A program made the translations under genes and the position numbers. The notes under the pieces were generated by a model that ran no database searches, was not told the origin of the DNA, and saw nothing but the letters and a program-made list of their open reading frames with translations. A stretch of DNA of 64,000 nucleotides, from NCBI GenBank assembly GCA_037355855.1, contig CM074759.1, forward strand, positions 6,944,001-7,008,000, written 5' to 3'. The DNA comes from Pseudo-nitzschia pungens (lineage: Eukaryota > Bacillariophyta > Bacillariophyceae > Bacillariales > Bacillariaceae). Numbering within the stretch: the first letter of the stretch is position 1; every line of letters begins with the position of its first letter. This document shows positions 30,377 to 41,378 of the stretch, piece by piece.

Positions 30377-30381
30377 CACCA
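30377..30381. repeat. Target site duplication, right (CACCA)
   Basis: Matches 24526-24530. Confidence 0.9.
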
Positions 30382-31317
30382 GCTAGTAGTAGAAGAAATT
30401 ATGAGTGCACCAGGGGGAGTGAAGGACCTCCTCCTCCTTCTTGACCAGGTTGCTAGTAGTTTTCACAGGAACCATCGGAGGGTACTAGTAGGCCCATCAA
30501 AAGGAAAGTTCATTGTGCAGATCAAAATAATGCTAACTTTCTCGAAGTCACTGGAGATGCAGGAGAAGTAGTATTGGAATTGATGACAGCATCATGACGA
30601 GAAGGAGAATGGAGGGGGGTTCGGAATTCTGCAAGTTCTTCTTCCTTGTTCTTGCTGTTGTCTAGTACTAGTAGCAGTACTACTACATCTGCTTCAGTAG
30701 TAGGTCCAATGTTGAATTTCCAAGTTTCAACAAAACCATGCTTTGGATTAGTACCTTTTCTGCTTCTTCCATGGTTCTGATTCTTTGTCTGGCCTCACAG
30801 TTGTATTGTTGATTGAAATATTTTAAAAAGTTTCTTTTTTAAACTGCTGCATCTCATTTTTCCATACCGGTACTCGTAACGTATTTTTGTTTTTTGATTG
30901 ATTGATTGAATTACTTCGTGCTTATGATCATGACCCCTGCTTATGATACTACTTGTACGTACAAACCTACAGCACATATGTACGTGCGAAAATCCACTGT
31001 CATTCGTCACAAAAAGTGAAAAGATATCAGTGAGTCAGTCAGAACCAGTTTAGTCACGATCGAATGTCTATCATCATCTTTCGAGCGCGTTTCATGAGTG
31101 GCAATTTCTTGCCCGAACTGACACTTCCGTCACCGTCTTGCATAAGATCCTATTGGAATCCGCAGTGTTCCACAGTCATACTTGACTTTCCCTCATGGTC
31201 GGATACACGATCTTTCGCATCGGTAGCAGGCACGTAAATACACCGAGGATCAATCTTTCACGAAAGCAATCCGCAGCAATCTAAAATTCGTGCAACGAAA
31301 GGAACGATACGGCCACC
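30382..31317. other. Intergenic, LTR element to Deg protease
   Basis: About 930 bp with no supported gene. Several CTAGTAG-type short repeats (30380-30690) and an A/T-rich stretch near 30820-30910. Confidence 0.5.
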
Positions 31318-33248
31318 ATGACGAATTCCGGCTTGTTGGCAGGATTGTCAGTTTTGCTCCTGACGCTGTCGGGGATGTCATTCTTTCCTTCAGAATCACG
31401 AAGACAGCACCAATTTGCATGGGCTCTAGACAGCAGGCGCTGGAACCTTGGATCTCGGGTCGGAAGAAGCAATCGCATCTGGGGTGGTTTTCGGCAGATA
31501 TCACCGGGATACAAGGGAACGAAAACGACAACGACAACAGGAACAGGAACACAAGGACAGACGAGCCTCCAATCGAAACAACAACAGGTCGACCACTGCA
31601 GCGATGACGAAAGCGACAATGGATTCCAAACGGATGATGGTACCAGCAACAAAGCACGGCCAAACAACAAACTAAAACCTCAATCCACCGACGAAATACC
31701 GGGAACCAACCGACGAAGGGTGTTGCTCGGATCCGCGGCCGCTCTTTTGTCGACGCTGGCATCGACCTTGTCGGATCCCCGACCGGCGGGAGCCTCGTCC
31801 CTCGCTGTCCTGGAGGAATCCGAAAACCGTCGCATCGAGGTCTTTGAGCGCAACGCACCCTCGGTCGTCTTCATCGACACCTTTTCGGTCAAGCAGGACG
31901 CCTTTTCTCCCAACATCATGGAGGTCCCGCTGGGCACGGGGTCCGGATTCGTGTGGGACAAGGACGGGCACATTGTCACCAACTACCACGTGGTCCGGAA
32001 CGCCAAGTTTGCGCAGGTGGCCCTCATCACGCCAAGGGGCCGCACCAATAGCAACGGAAGAAAATTCCCGGGATCGTCGGGCCTGTCGCCGCCCAAATCG
32101 CTGGCCGCGGCGCCGGCCGATCCCGAGACGGACGTCTTTGGGACCGCGAGCGGATCCCTCGCGCGAACCTCCAACACCAACAAGGTGTCCTCGGACGACT
32201 ACAAGCGGAGCGTCTTCAAGGCGCAGGTAGTCGGATCGGATCCGGGAAAAGACATTGCCGTCCTCAAGATCGACGCGCCGGAGGACATACTCTATCCCAT
32301 CCAGCTCGGAAAGAGCTCCACGCTCAAGGTCGGTCAGCTGGGACTGGCCATCGGAAACCCGTTTGGGCTCGACCACACCCTCACCGCGGGCGTGATCAGC
32401 GGCCTCGGGCGGGAGGTCAAGAGCCCCATCGGCCGGCCCATCACCAACGTCATCCAGACCGATGCCGCGATCAACCCGGGGAATTCGGGAGGGGTGCTCC
32501 TGGATTCCAGGGGAATGCTCATCGGGATGAACACCGCCATTTACTCTCCGTCCGGAGCCTCGGCGGGCATTGGATTTGCGATCCCCGTGGACACCATCAA
32601 GTACATGTGAGTGGTCATTGCGATGGATTGTGCGGGATGGTTTTGTTTTGTTTTGTTTTGTTTTGTTTTGTTTTGTTTTGTTTCTTCGTTGCAATTTTCT
32701 AGTTGCCGTTGAACATGTATCGCTCATCCAGATACCTTTCTCGTTGTGGCGTGGCATGGCTTGACATGACATGACATGATATGACATGACGAATGCCGTT
32801 GTGGATCATCGTCGCCAGCGTGACCACACTCATTCGCGACGGCAAGGTCGTCCGGCCGATCCTCGGAATTGGATTCCTGGAATCCAAACAGGCCCGGGCC
32901 CTGGGCATCGGCCGGGGCGTCCTGGTGCTGGACGTCCCCCCCGGGAGTCCCCCCGCCCGCGCCGGATTGAAGGGCACCAAGCGGACCGAGACGGGCCTCG
33001 TGGAGATTGGGGACATCATCGTCAAGGTCGACGACACCGTCATCGAGACGGAAGCGAACCTGTTCCAGTCGCTGGAAAAGTACAAGCCGGGAGACGTCGT
33101 CGACGTGACGGTCCTGCGGATCGATGCCGTCGAGGATCAGCTGAAACAACGGGAGCTGACGCTGCAGATCCAGCTCCAGTCCAGCGAGGTGCTGGAGCAA
33201 ACGAGGTATTACATGAAACCGGCCGAGAATACCATGGCACCGCAGTAA
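31318..33248 (+). CDS. HtrA/Deg-type serine protease, plastid thylakoid lumen (Deg1-like)
   Basis: Two exons, 31318-32606 and 32819-33248 (about 573 residues). A hydrophobic N-terminal signal (LLAGLSVLLLTLSGMSFF) starts the presequence. A second, twin-Arg signal (NRRRVLLGSAAALLSTLA ending AGA/SS, about residues 133-165) indicates thylakoid-lumen delivery. The trypsin-like domain shows H224 (TNYHVV), D312 (GKDIAVLKID) and S390 (NPGNSGGVLLD). Exon 2 encodes one PDZ domain (LGIGRGVLVLDVPPGSPPARAGLKG to GDIIVKVDDTVI). Deg1-type proteases degrade damaged lumenal proteins such as photosystem II subunits. The protease domain has a longer loop after the His (about 240-290). Confidence 0.9.
32607..32818 (+). 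other. Intron of the Deg protease gene (212 bp)
   Basis: Donor GTGAGT, acceptor CCAG. Splicing gives KYIVTTLIRDGK, as expected of Deg proteases. It contains two pentanucleotide microsatellites, TTTTG (about 32640-32682) and ACATG (about 32762-32790). Confidence 0.85.
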
Positions 33249-33915
33249 TAAGAGTCCATTGTTTTGACAATAATTGCGATAGTAGCATTTTACATCGTTT
33301 CTACAGTGAATGATGCATCAACCATAGAACAATCCTTCTCGATCGATACTTGCATCATATGCTCAGGGAAAAAAAAAAACTGCTACCAATTTTTTTCTTG
33401 AGCAATCTCTACCGGTACTTGTGAATTTGATCCATTGAACAATCATTGGTTCTAATATAATTATTTATTACACGTAAAGTTCGACTATTTGGGTCGCAAG
33501 TACTCATTGTGTATCGACTGGTTTGCGTCGAGTCGAACGAGTATTTCCAATTTTCGTGTCGGTAGCGAATGAACGGCCTAATTGTGTCCGTGAGTTCGAC
33601 CCGAGAGCCGAGCCACAAATACATACACAATGAATAATACTATAATAGACATGACAAAGTCATTGCATTTTCGGTAGATGATATGTTGTTCAAACCAAAT
33701 CAACTATACGTGCTGTACGTGATGCGCCGCCAAACTACAGAGCGTCGGGTTGCCATAGGGGGTCATCGACCGGCCGGAATACAATTCCTTCCGTCCGGCA
33801 CGGATCGTTGCCGCTTCACCGAACGGGAAACAGAAGAAAACTTCACACCCGACCCACCGACTACACGTACAGAAAAAAGTACACGAGATCGCGCGCACAC
33901 ACACACACATTCACA
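33249..33915. other. Intergenic, convergent genes
   Basis: No credible gene in about 670 bp. A short CA dinucleotide run lies near 33896-33910. Confidence 0.5.
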
Positions 33916-34758
33916 CTACTCTCGCACCCGAAACGGCGACACCCAGATCTTCCCCTCGTTCGGACCGAGCGAGTACACGGTCGTTACCAAGATCGCGTTG
34001 GTCACGTAAAAGATGGCCAATTCGATGCCGATGCACATTTTGCTGAGCCGCGTCACCTCCCGGAGGTCGTTCGATTTCTTGGGAACCCGCTCCGTGTAGC
34101 GGACCCAGTACACGCACAGGCCAAACTCGAGGCAAAGCAAGACGATCGACAGCATCGTCCACCGCAGGGCGAACCCGATGGCCAGGCTGCCCAGAAAAAT
34201 CCCGGAAACGCCCAGAAAGTGCCCGGCCGTGTGGAAACCGTCCATCATGTTGAGCTCGAAGTGTCCGGTGAAAAAAAATCCCAGCGCCAGGACCAGCAGG
34301 CACACCGGGACCATGTCGGCGCCCGACCGCAGACTCCCCAGAACCGTGTTTCGGTGGTGCAGGTCGAGCTGGATGGCCACCAGGAGCAGCATGTTGATGG
34401 TCGCCGTCATGATCCGGAGGGAGACCATCATCTTGGCTCCCCGGATGCCCGAGAGTTCCGAGATGGACGTGACGACGCGGTCCCTGCGGATCTTAGGGCC
34501 GTCCGCGCTCGGGATGGAGGTCGGGATCCAGTCGGACAGCAGGGTGGTGGGGACCTTGACGGAATAAATGTTGGGCGAGTCGCGGAGGAGCTGGATCCAG
34601 GTGAGGCCCCACAGCTGGTAACAGAGGAAAATGCCAAAGGCCAGCTGGAAATTGACCGTGACGTGACCGGCGAGAAGGGCCGTCACGACAAAGGCCCCGG
34701 TGACCTTGATGGCGTAGGATTTCTTGAACTCGTTGTCGGTGGGTGTTTCGGTCGTCAT
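33916..34758 (-). CDS. Multi-pass membrane protein of unknown family
   Basis: About 280 residues from ATG 34758 (TTETPTDNEFKKSY); an upstream in-frame ATG at 34893 would add a weak 45-residue leader. Six or so hydrophobic helices are visible: ATTINMLLLVAIQLDL, VPVCLLVLALGFFFTG, FLGVSGIFLGSLAIGFAL, TMLSIVLLCLEFGLCVYWV and IELAIFYVTNAILVTTVY, plus one near the start. Polar features are a FELNMMDGFHTAGHF loop and the basic linker RYTERVPKKSNDLREVTR. No family is recognised. Confidence 0.7.
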   Translation of the reverse strand: MTTETPTDNEFKKSYAIKVTGAFVVTALLAGHVTVNFQLAFGIFLCYQLWGLTWIQLLRDSPNIYSVKVPTTLLSDWIPTSIPSADGPKIRRDRVVTSISELSGIRGAKMMVSLRIMTATINMLLLVAIQLDLHHRNTVLGSLRSGADMVPVCLLVLALGFFFTGHFELNMMDGFHTAGHFLGVSGIFLGSLAIGFALRWTMLSIVLLCLEFGLCVYWVRYTERVPKKSNDLREVTRLSKMCIGIELAIFYVTNAILVTTVYSLGPNEGKIWVSPFRVRE

Positions 34759-35684
34759 TGTTTGTAGTGTATTGGGCTGGACTGTAGTTGACGGTTGTTT
34801 CTCGTGTGATGTCGGTTGAGCTGCCGCGTTTTGTATTTTGTGGTGCGTTGCATCAACGATAAAAAATAATCCTTGTACGTCGAAATAGAACAAAGATGCG
34901 ACTCGTACAACTACGGGAAACTATGTACCGGTACGAAGCAGCGCTGTACCAGTTGTATCGATAATCGATATCGACAGAGGCAGAAAACGAAGCTGCAACA
35001 ACTGCGTGAATCCTTTACGTACTAGATGTAAACTTTCTGTGGAAAACCTGTATCCAGTAGCGCCCAAGCGCCATCTGAACAACAAAAGCTGCTCAGGTGG
35101 TACCGTCTAGTATCGTCATGTAACCCATAAACGGACGATCCTTTAGGATGATCTCGGATCGTCTTTTGATTCGAGCTATTGTAAAAAAATGATCATAAAG
35201 CCCGATAAAGACCGACAATCACAAATAGATCCGATAATGCCCAAATTATTTATTTTCTGCTTTGGTATGCAAGGGCTATTAGTAAACTAAAATTTTTAAA
35301 ATAAAAATTGGTCTCGAAATCATTTGTTGTTCGTTTGAATTGTAAAACCTTAACCTTACTTTACAAACAACAATATTGTAAAAGAGGAAGGCTCCGAACA
35401 AGTAGAGCTACGGTTTTCATTGGGACTAAATCTGATCTTCTGGAATTTATTGTCCGAAACGTTCCTGCAAAAAATAATACCCCTGCCGCAATCGTGGAAG
35501 TCCCTCCAACCTCGACAACACTCCTCACTCCTCGCCATCCGCCATCCATGGGTCAAAAAGAGTACAAACAAGTCCATCACAAAACAACAACGAATCACCA
35601 ACTAACTAACTTACTAACTAACTAATTAAATAACCAATCAACTCCAATTCCAATCACAATAACAATCTCGATTCCGCCCCCACC
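34759..35684. other. Divergent intergenic region
   Basis: About 930 bp between divergent genes, holding both promoters. It has an 8-bp-stem hairpin at 35134-35163, AACCTTAACCTTAC near 35347, and an ACTAACT-type microsatellite (about 35598-35630). Confidence 0.5.
35134..35163 (+). other. Hairpin followed by T-run
   Basis: GACGATCC (35134-35141) pairs with GGATCGTC (35156-35163), loop 14 nt, followed at once by TTTT. It could be a Pol III-type terminator or chance. Confidence 0.35.
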
Positions 35685-38218
35685 ATGTCCACATCCCAGA
35701 CTCCCTCGCACGTCACGGAGAGCATCTCGGACCGCAAGGCCGCCCGCGAACTGGCGGAGGCCCGGGCCTCGGGCGCCGTCGCCCCCGCCGTGGACGTGAA
35801 CACCAACAAGATCATCAACCCGCACAACCCCGAGTTCATCACCAAGCGACCGTGGTACCTGGGAAACAACGACGAGGGTCCCTCCCTGGACCACCAGGCC
35901 CTCGATCCGAGCACGAGCGGCGACAAGGCCGTCCTGAGCATGGTTTCGGCGGACCGGCTCGTGAGGGAGGAACGCCGCCGCGAAAAGGAACGGCGAAAAA
36001 AGCAGCGGTTCGAGGTGGGAATGTGGGTCGAGGCCCTCAGGGGGAACAAGGGGACGTACAAGATGTGCCAGATCGTCAAGCTGGNNNNNNNNNNNNNNNN
36101 NNNNNNNNNNNNNNNNNNNNNNNNNNNNNNNNNNNNNNNNNNNNNNNNNNNNNNNNNNNNNNNNNNNNNNNNNNNNNNNNNNNNNNNNNNNNNNNNNNNN
36201 NNNNNNNNNNNNNNNNNNNNNNNNNNNNNNNNNNNNNNNNNNNNNNNNNNNNNNNNNNNNNNNNNNNNNNNNNNNNNNNNNNNNNNNNNNNNNNNNNNNN
36301 NNNNNNNNNNNNNNNNNNNNNNNNNNNNNNNNNNNNNNNNNNNNNNNNNNNNNNNNNNNNNNNNNNNNNNNNNNNNNNNNNNNNNNNNNNNNNNNNNNNN
36401 NNNNNNNNNNNNNNNNNNNNNNNNNNNNNNNNNNNNNNNNNNNNNNNNNNNNNNNNNNNNNNNNNNNNNNNNNNNNNNNNNNNNNNNNNNNNNNNNNNNN
36501 NNNNNNNNNNNNNNNNNNNNNNNNNNNNNNNNNNNNNNNNNNNNNNNNNNNNNNNNNNNNNNNNNNNNNNNNNNNNNNNNNNNNGAAAAAAGGACACGCT
36601 CTTCGATCTCAAGTACGAGGACGGAACGATCGAGCGCAAGGTCAAGTTCAAGCCCAAATCGAGGGGAGGGGGAATGTTCAAGCCGCGGATCCGCATGACC
36701 AAGACCGGGACCCGGACGCTCAAGATCGATGCGGCCAAGTACGGGAAGGAATCCTACGACGCCAAACGCGACAAATACATGGGCTACGACGCGGATTCGC
36801 ACACCAAAAAGGTCGAAAAGGTCTTTCGGGAACGGGAAGAAATGAGGAAACAGCTGCGGGAGGAACAAAAACGAAAGCGACAGCGCGAGCGGGAAGAACA
36901 GCAACAACAACAAGGAAACGGAACCGCGGATGCGCAACAACCCGCCCCGGTCCTCTCGGACATGGACTCGGACGTCGATTCCGACGCGGAGGGAGGCGAC
37001 AGCGACGAATCGGGCGACGAGTTTGCCCAGAAGGAAGAAAAACTCTTCACGACCCGCCTGGCCCGGCAGGGCGGTGTCGGCGGCGCCCAGATGAAGGTCA
37101 CGGCCCGGAACCTGCGCATCCGGGAGGACACGGCCAAGTACCTCCGGAACCTCGACACCAACTCGGCCTACTACGATCCGAAATCCCGGTCCATGAGGGA
37201 CAACCCCAACCCGGAGGTCCTCCCGGAGGAATCGCAGTTTGCCGGGGACAACTTTGCCCGGATCTCCGGGGACGCCGTCGGACTGGCCGAGACGCAGCTC
37301 TTTGCCTGGGACGCCTCCGACAAGGGCGTCTCGGAACTCCACCCGCAGGCCAACCCGTCCCAGGCGGAGCTCCTCAAGAAAAAATTCCAGACCAAGTCGG
37401 CCGAGATTCGCCTCCAGAAGAAAAAGACCGTCCTCGACAAGTACGGCGGCCAGGAATACCTGGACGGGAGTGGCGGTCTGGCGGGGGCCCTCGAGGAAAA
37501 GAAAACCGGGGGCGCCGCGGCCGGCACCGCCGCCGAGCGCAAGATCCGGTTCGGCGTCAGCATGGAAAAGGAAGAGTACGGCCTGGACGGACGGTTGCTG
37601 ACGAGCAGCAGCGGTGGCGGCAAATCCGGCTCCAACCACCGCACCATGGTCGCCCAGGCCTCCAAGTACGAGGAAGACGTCTTTGCCAACGGACACACCA
37701 CCGTCTGGGGGAGCTACTTCCACACCGGGGCCTGGTCCTGGGGGTACGCCGACGACCATTCGCTCCTGAAAAACTCGTACTGCACCGGAGCGGTGGGCCG
37801 CGCCGCCAACGACGAGGCGAACGAGATGCAGTACGGGACGGGCCTCGCCGGATCGGCGGCGCTGGCCCAGGCGCGGGGGATGCTCAAGGCGGCTGCGACC
37901 GGGGACCCGAGCCAACGCGGCAGCGACAAACCTTCCGCGGAACCGCCCATGAACCGCTCGAAACTCTACGGCGAGGCGGATCCGAATGCCAAACTGGACC
38001 CGGACAAGGTGAGGGCGGCCCTCGACAAGCTCGACCGGGCGGGCCCGAGCGGAAGCGGCGACCCGCGAAAACAGCAAGCGACGAAACGCAAGTACAATTC
38101 CATGAACGCCGAGACCGATGTCACGGCGGAGGAAATGGAAGCCTACCGGATGCGAAAGGAGATCCGATCCGATCCCATGGCCAAGATTTCGAGCGACGAG
38201 CTGCTGGAATACAAGTAA
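35685..38218 (+). CDS. SLU7: Pre-mRNA splicing factor SLU7, split by an assembly gap
   Basis: The part before the gap holds the SLU7 signature NPHNPEFITKRPWYLG. The part after (in another frame, because the gap length is arbitrary) holds KYGKESYDAKRDKYMGYDA, NLRIREDTAKYLRNLDTNSAYYDPKSRSMRDNP, LDKYGGQEYLD and VWGSYFHTGAWSWGYADDHS to YCTG. SLU7 acts at the second splicing step in 3' splice-site choice. Around the gap, GMWVEALRGNKGTYKMCQIVKL and DTLFDLKYEDGTIERKV look like the start and end of Tudor/Agenet-like modules, which are not part of standard SLU7. The usual CCHC knuckle must lie in the gap or be absent. An acidic DSDVDSDAEGGDSDESGDE stretch follows. Confidence 0.9.
36085..36584. other. 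Assembly gap, 500 N
   Basis: Exactly 500 N inside SLU7, the usual placeholder for unknown length. The reading frame across it is not meaningful. Confidence 0.99.
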
Positions 38219-38325
38219 TGACGATACTAGTATGTTATTGTATTGCAAAGAATCAATTCTAGTGATATTGTTTCGCAATACTATTGCTGTTGCAGTCCTA
38301 CCAAACCCGTAAATGTATGGGCGGT

Positions 38326-40406
38326 TTACAGCCGGCGGAAGACGCACAGCGTCTCGACGTGGTTGCTCCCCGGAAAGAGAACGTACCCGGTGGCGCTCTC
38401 GAGCTTCCATCCCCCGCCGCTCGACAGCAATTTCTCCGTGTCCCGGGCCAGCGCGTCGAACCCGCAGCTCACGTAGATGAGCGTTTGCACGTCGTTCGTC
38501 CAGTTGACCAGATAGTCCGGAACGGTGAGCATGGTGGGGGATTCCACGCAGGGCTGCTTCGGGTTGAAGGGCTTGCAGAGCTCCTCGAGGACCTCGTCCT
38601 CCAATCCCTTGCGGGGGGGATCGACGATCAGAATGTCCGCACCGAGGGCCTGGCCGGCCTTGAGGGCCTCCGCCGCGCTGGCGACCATGTAGGTGGCCTT
38701 GGGGCCCGTTCGGGACTCGTCCTGGTTGAGGATATCGTCGTCGCCGGCCTCCATGGCCTTCATTAGATCCGCGAGCGTGGTGGGCTGCTCGCTGGATTCG
38801 GCCCGCTGGTGCTCCGTGATTTCGCGGGGTCTGTTCGGTGAGGGCGTCATCGAACCATCGCCAGGAATACATGAGTTCATTCGCCAAACCAATCCACAAA
38901 GCACACACAAATGCAACGACACACGAAACAACATCAACATCAAAAACAACCATATCAAAAACATCAACATCAACGACATCAACAACAACAACAACAACAA
39001 CAACAAGACTCGAGCACTCACAGCGATCGCACGGAAGCCGAAAAACACCTCGGATTGGCCGGATTTTCGTCGCTGCACCGGACCCACGTTAGCGGCTCTC
39101 CGTACCCGGCCACAGTGTCCTTGTAGTTTTGGTGGTTGTTGTGGTGGTGGACCAGCGCCGTCAGCCCCAGCATCCCGACCCCGGCGTACAGCTCACAGAC
39201 CTTGCTCCCGCCCGGCACGGCCCGCGCCACGTCGTTCGCTATCACGTCGAAGCCGTCGATGTTGCCCTGCCGAAAGGCCAGCGGAGAAAAGTAGAGCCAT
39301 CCCAGTTCACCCACCGGGAGGGGTTCCCGGACGAAACTCGTGTCCCGACAGCCGGTGCCAGTTGCGGGGATTCCGGGAAAAAATGTTGTTTCCGGGCGAG
39401 TCGTTGCAGTGACACCACATGCTGTGCCACAAATCCGGTTCGACTCTGAGGAGTTCCTTGGTCAGCCGCGACAACGCAGGGCTGGGTCCACTTGAGCTCG
39501 GAGGTCCCCCACACCAGCGTGAGGGCAATCTTTCCGGTCGTCCGCTCGACCTGGAGCTGGACGTACCGCAGACCGTTGTCGTCGGTGTAGGCAGGGTGTC
39601 CCGGTCTTGGCGGTGGCGGCCTTCAGGGCCGCGACGGCCCGGTTGATGGACGGGTGGTGGACCGAGCAATCCGGAATTTCCAGAACCGTGTGGGTCCCCC
39701 GCTGGTACAATCCAAAGATGCATCCGTCGTTCGACCACTGGCTCCCGGATTTCGGCGCCGCCACCAGCTTGGCCTGGGTCCTCCACTTGGTGGTTTCGGA
39801 CGGAACCACGACGTCGTAAAAGCCATCGTCCTCGTCCTCGACGACCCAGTCCTCGCCGGAGCGGACCACATCGATGCGGTTCTTTCGGACGGCCGTGCTG
39901 GAAAAGAAGCGCGCCGCGGACCGGACAATGTCCACGTCGCCGACGCTGCGGTCGGTGATGCATCCCGGGCAGGATTCGAAATGGGGGCAGACAATGTGGC
40001 CCCTCGACGAAAACAAGCGCTCCTCGTTGGCGTATCCGTCCCGCTGCTCCTCGTAGTGCGTGACGACGGGGCGGGGCTGCGATGCTAGGGCGTCGAGTCG
40101 TTCGGCGTTGTCTTTTTGCCGGCGGCGGTCCCACTTTCCGGGTTTCTTCCTGTTGCTTTTGTTGTTGTTGTCGTCGTTGTTTTTCTTTTTGCCCCTGGCG
40201 GAATTCTTTTTCTTTCGGCCCTTGTAGGTGGAGGGAGCTCCTCCCCTCGACGACATGCTTAGCGGAGTGCCCGTGGTAAAACCAAACGGCGCCGTTGTCA
40301 ATACATGGGAGGGGGTCACAAACCCTTTGCAGATTGTTGCCAGGCAGGAGATCGCGAGGACGAAGCGCAACATCGGCGACGAGGAAAACTGGTTGCTACT
40401 GCTCAT
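38326..40406 (-). CDS. Plastid TrmA/RlmD-type RNA (uracil-5)-methyltransferase, three frame changes
   Basis: Starts at ATG 40406 with a signal peptide (LRFVLAISCLATICKGFVTP), a plastid-type presequence. CPHFESCPGC (Cx5Cx2C) resembles the iron-sulfur cluster motif of RlmD. The Rossmann core shows CELYAGVGMLGLTAL and CSDENP; after an intron (38831-39021) it continues with ILIVDPPRKGL and the catalytic Cys of YVSCGFDALARD. It would methylate uridine C5 in tRNA or rRNA. Conserved protein passes through three frames: single extra bases near 39593 (CCC-T-GCC), 39478 (CCC-T-GCG) and 39333 (TTT-C-GTC), in minus-strand sense. Together they restore the first frame. This could be sequencing error, decay, or +1 frameshifting. 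Confidence 0.82.
38831..39021 (-). other. Intron of the RNA methyltransferase gene (191 bp)
   Basis: Donor GTGAGT (minus strand, at 39021), acceptor AACAG. Splicing joins SVRSL to PREITEHQ in the frame that carries the DPPRKG motif. It is full of TTG/GTT triplets. Confidence 0.75.
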
Positions 40407-40978
40407 CGTGGTGTTGTTCTCGTTGTTGTTTTATAGCGGGAAGTGTTTCGGGCACTTCTCTTGCTTCGGCAATAAGAGTTAGTTATTTTTTTTCCTCTCT
40501 ATCACTGACAGTGCTTTGTTGCTTTGTTGCTTTTCACTTTCTTGCCTTGTTGCCATCGAGAGTTATTTCAATTCGACGGAAGTAGTTGTGTTGATGTGTG
40601 ATGTGTGATGGTTGATGATGTTCCCAACGAACAAACAACGATCGGTACACTACACTACGTACGGTAAACTTTACTCGTACGAGTAAGAGTAAGTGTACCG
40701 GTAGTGCCGTATGAGAGGTGATGTGTTGTCGAGTGATGGGAAGCAATGGATTTTGATGATTTTTCGTTTTTAAAAAAATTTGTGTGGCGTTCGCTAGAGT
40801 GGTTCGTTTCAAATGTCCCCCTTTCAGGTTCACCCCTTTTTCAATGAATAGCAGAAACCGTTTCCTACCGCATCCTACCGTAAGGTTACCCAAGATTACC
40901 CCCTGCAAGCATTAGTTTTTCAAAAATTAAAAACGGTAACCAAGCGGCAAGTTCCATTCCATCGTTTCCGACCGAACC
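40407..40978. other. Divergent promoter region
   Basis: About 570 bp between divergent genes. CTACCGTAAGGTTACCC at about 40873 and a TACTCGTACGAGTA palindrome near 40672 are visible. No gene. Confidence 0.55.
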
Positions 40979-41378
40979 ATGACGGAAGACAAGACCAGCA
41001 GCGCAAAGACCGATTCCGGCAACGAAGAGTCGTCCTTCCTGGCGACCGTCACCGGTGCTTTTCGGAGCGCCGCCGCTCCGGAAAACGATGCCAACCACCG
41101 GGACACCGCCGTCAAGCTGGGCCTGTACTGGGACGAGTGGGCCCGGTGCATCGGATCGGGCTACCAGGGCGATTCGTTGTACCGGCACGGCAAGCTGGAC
41201 AGCTGCGGAAAGCAGTGGAGGGACCTCAAGCTGGCCGCCGAGGCGCGACTGACCCAGTGGAGGGATCCCGAGCGGGCCGAACAACTCCTCCGATCGACGT
41301 ACTATCACAAGCGAACGACGATTTCTCCGACAGGCGGGGGCTATCTGGGAACTCAAGGAACGGCCGGGGTGGGACTGA
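40979..41378 (+). CDS. DUF3128 family protein (Emi1-like), frame change near the C-terminus
   Basis: About 133 residues. The DUF3128 core is visible at about 45-105: DEWARCIGSGYQGDSLYRHG, KLDSCGKQWRDLKLA, then LLRSTYYHKR. The family's usual ending (VWE.R) appears as AIWELKERPGWD in the next frame, immediately after a run of five G (41336-41340); with four G the frame would be continuous and stop at 41378. As written, the first frame continues to 41449 with unrelated sequence. DUF3128 proteins include yeast Emi1, a mitochondrial-type small Cys protein; only two Cys remain here. Confidence 0.65.

Noticed and set aside
31672..32787. Minus-strand frame opposite the Deg protease
   Set aside because: Antisense to the catalytic domain; no recognisable protein.
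35654..38953. Very long minus-strand reading frame across the N gap
   Set aside because: It exists only because N codons count as open; it is antisense to SLU7 and the methyltransferase intron.
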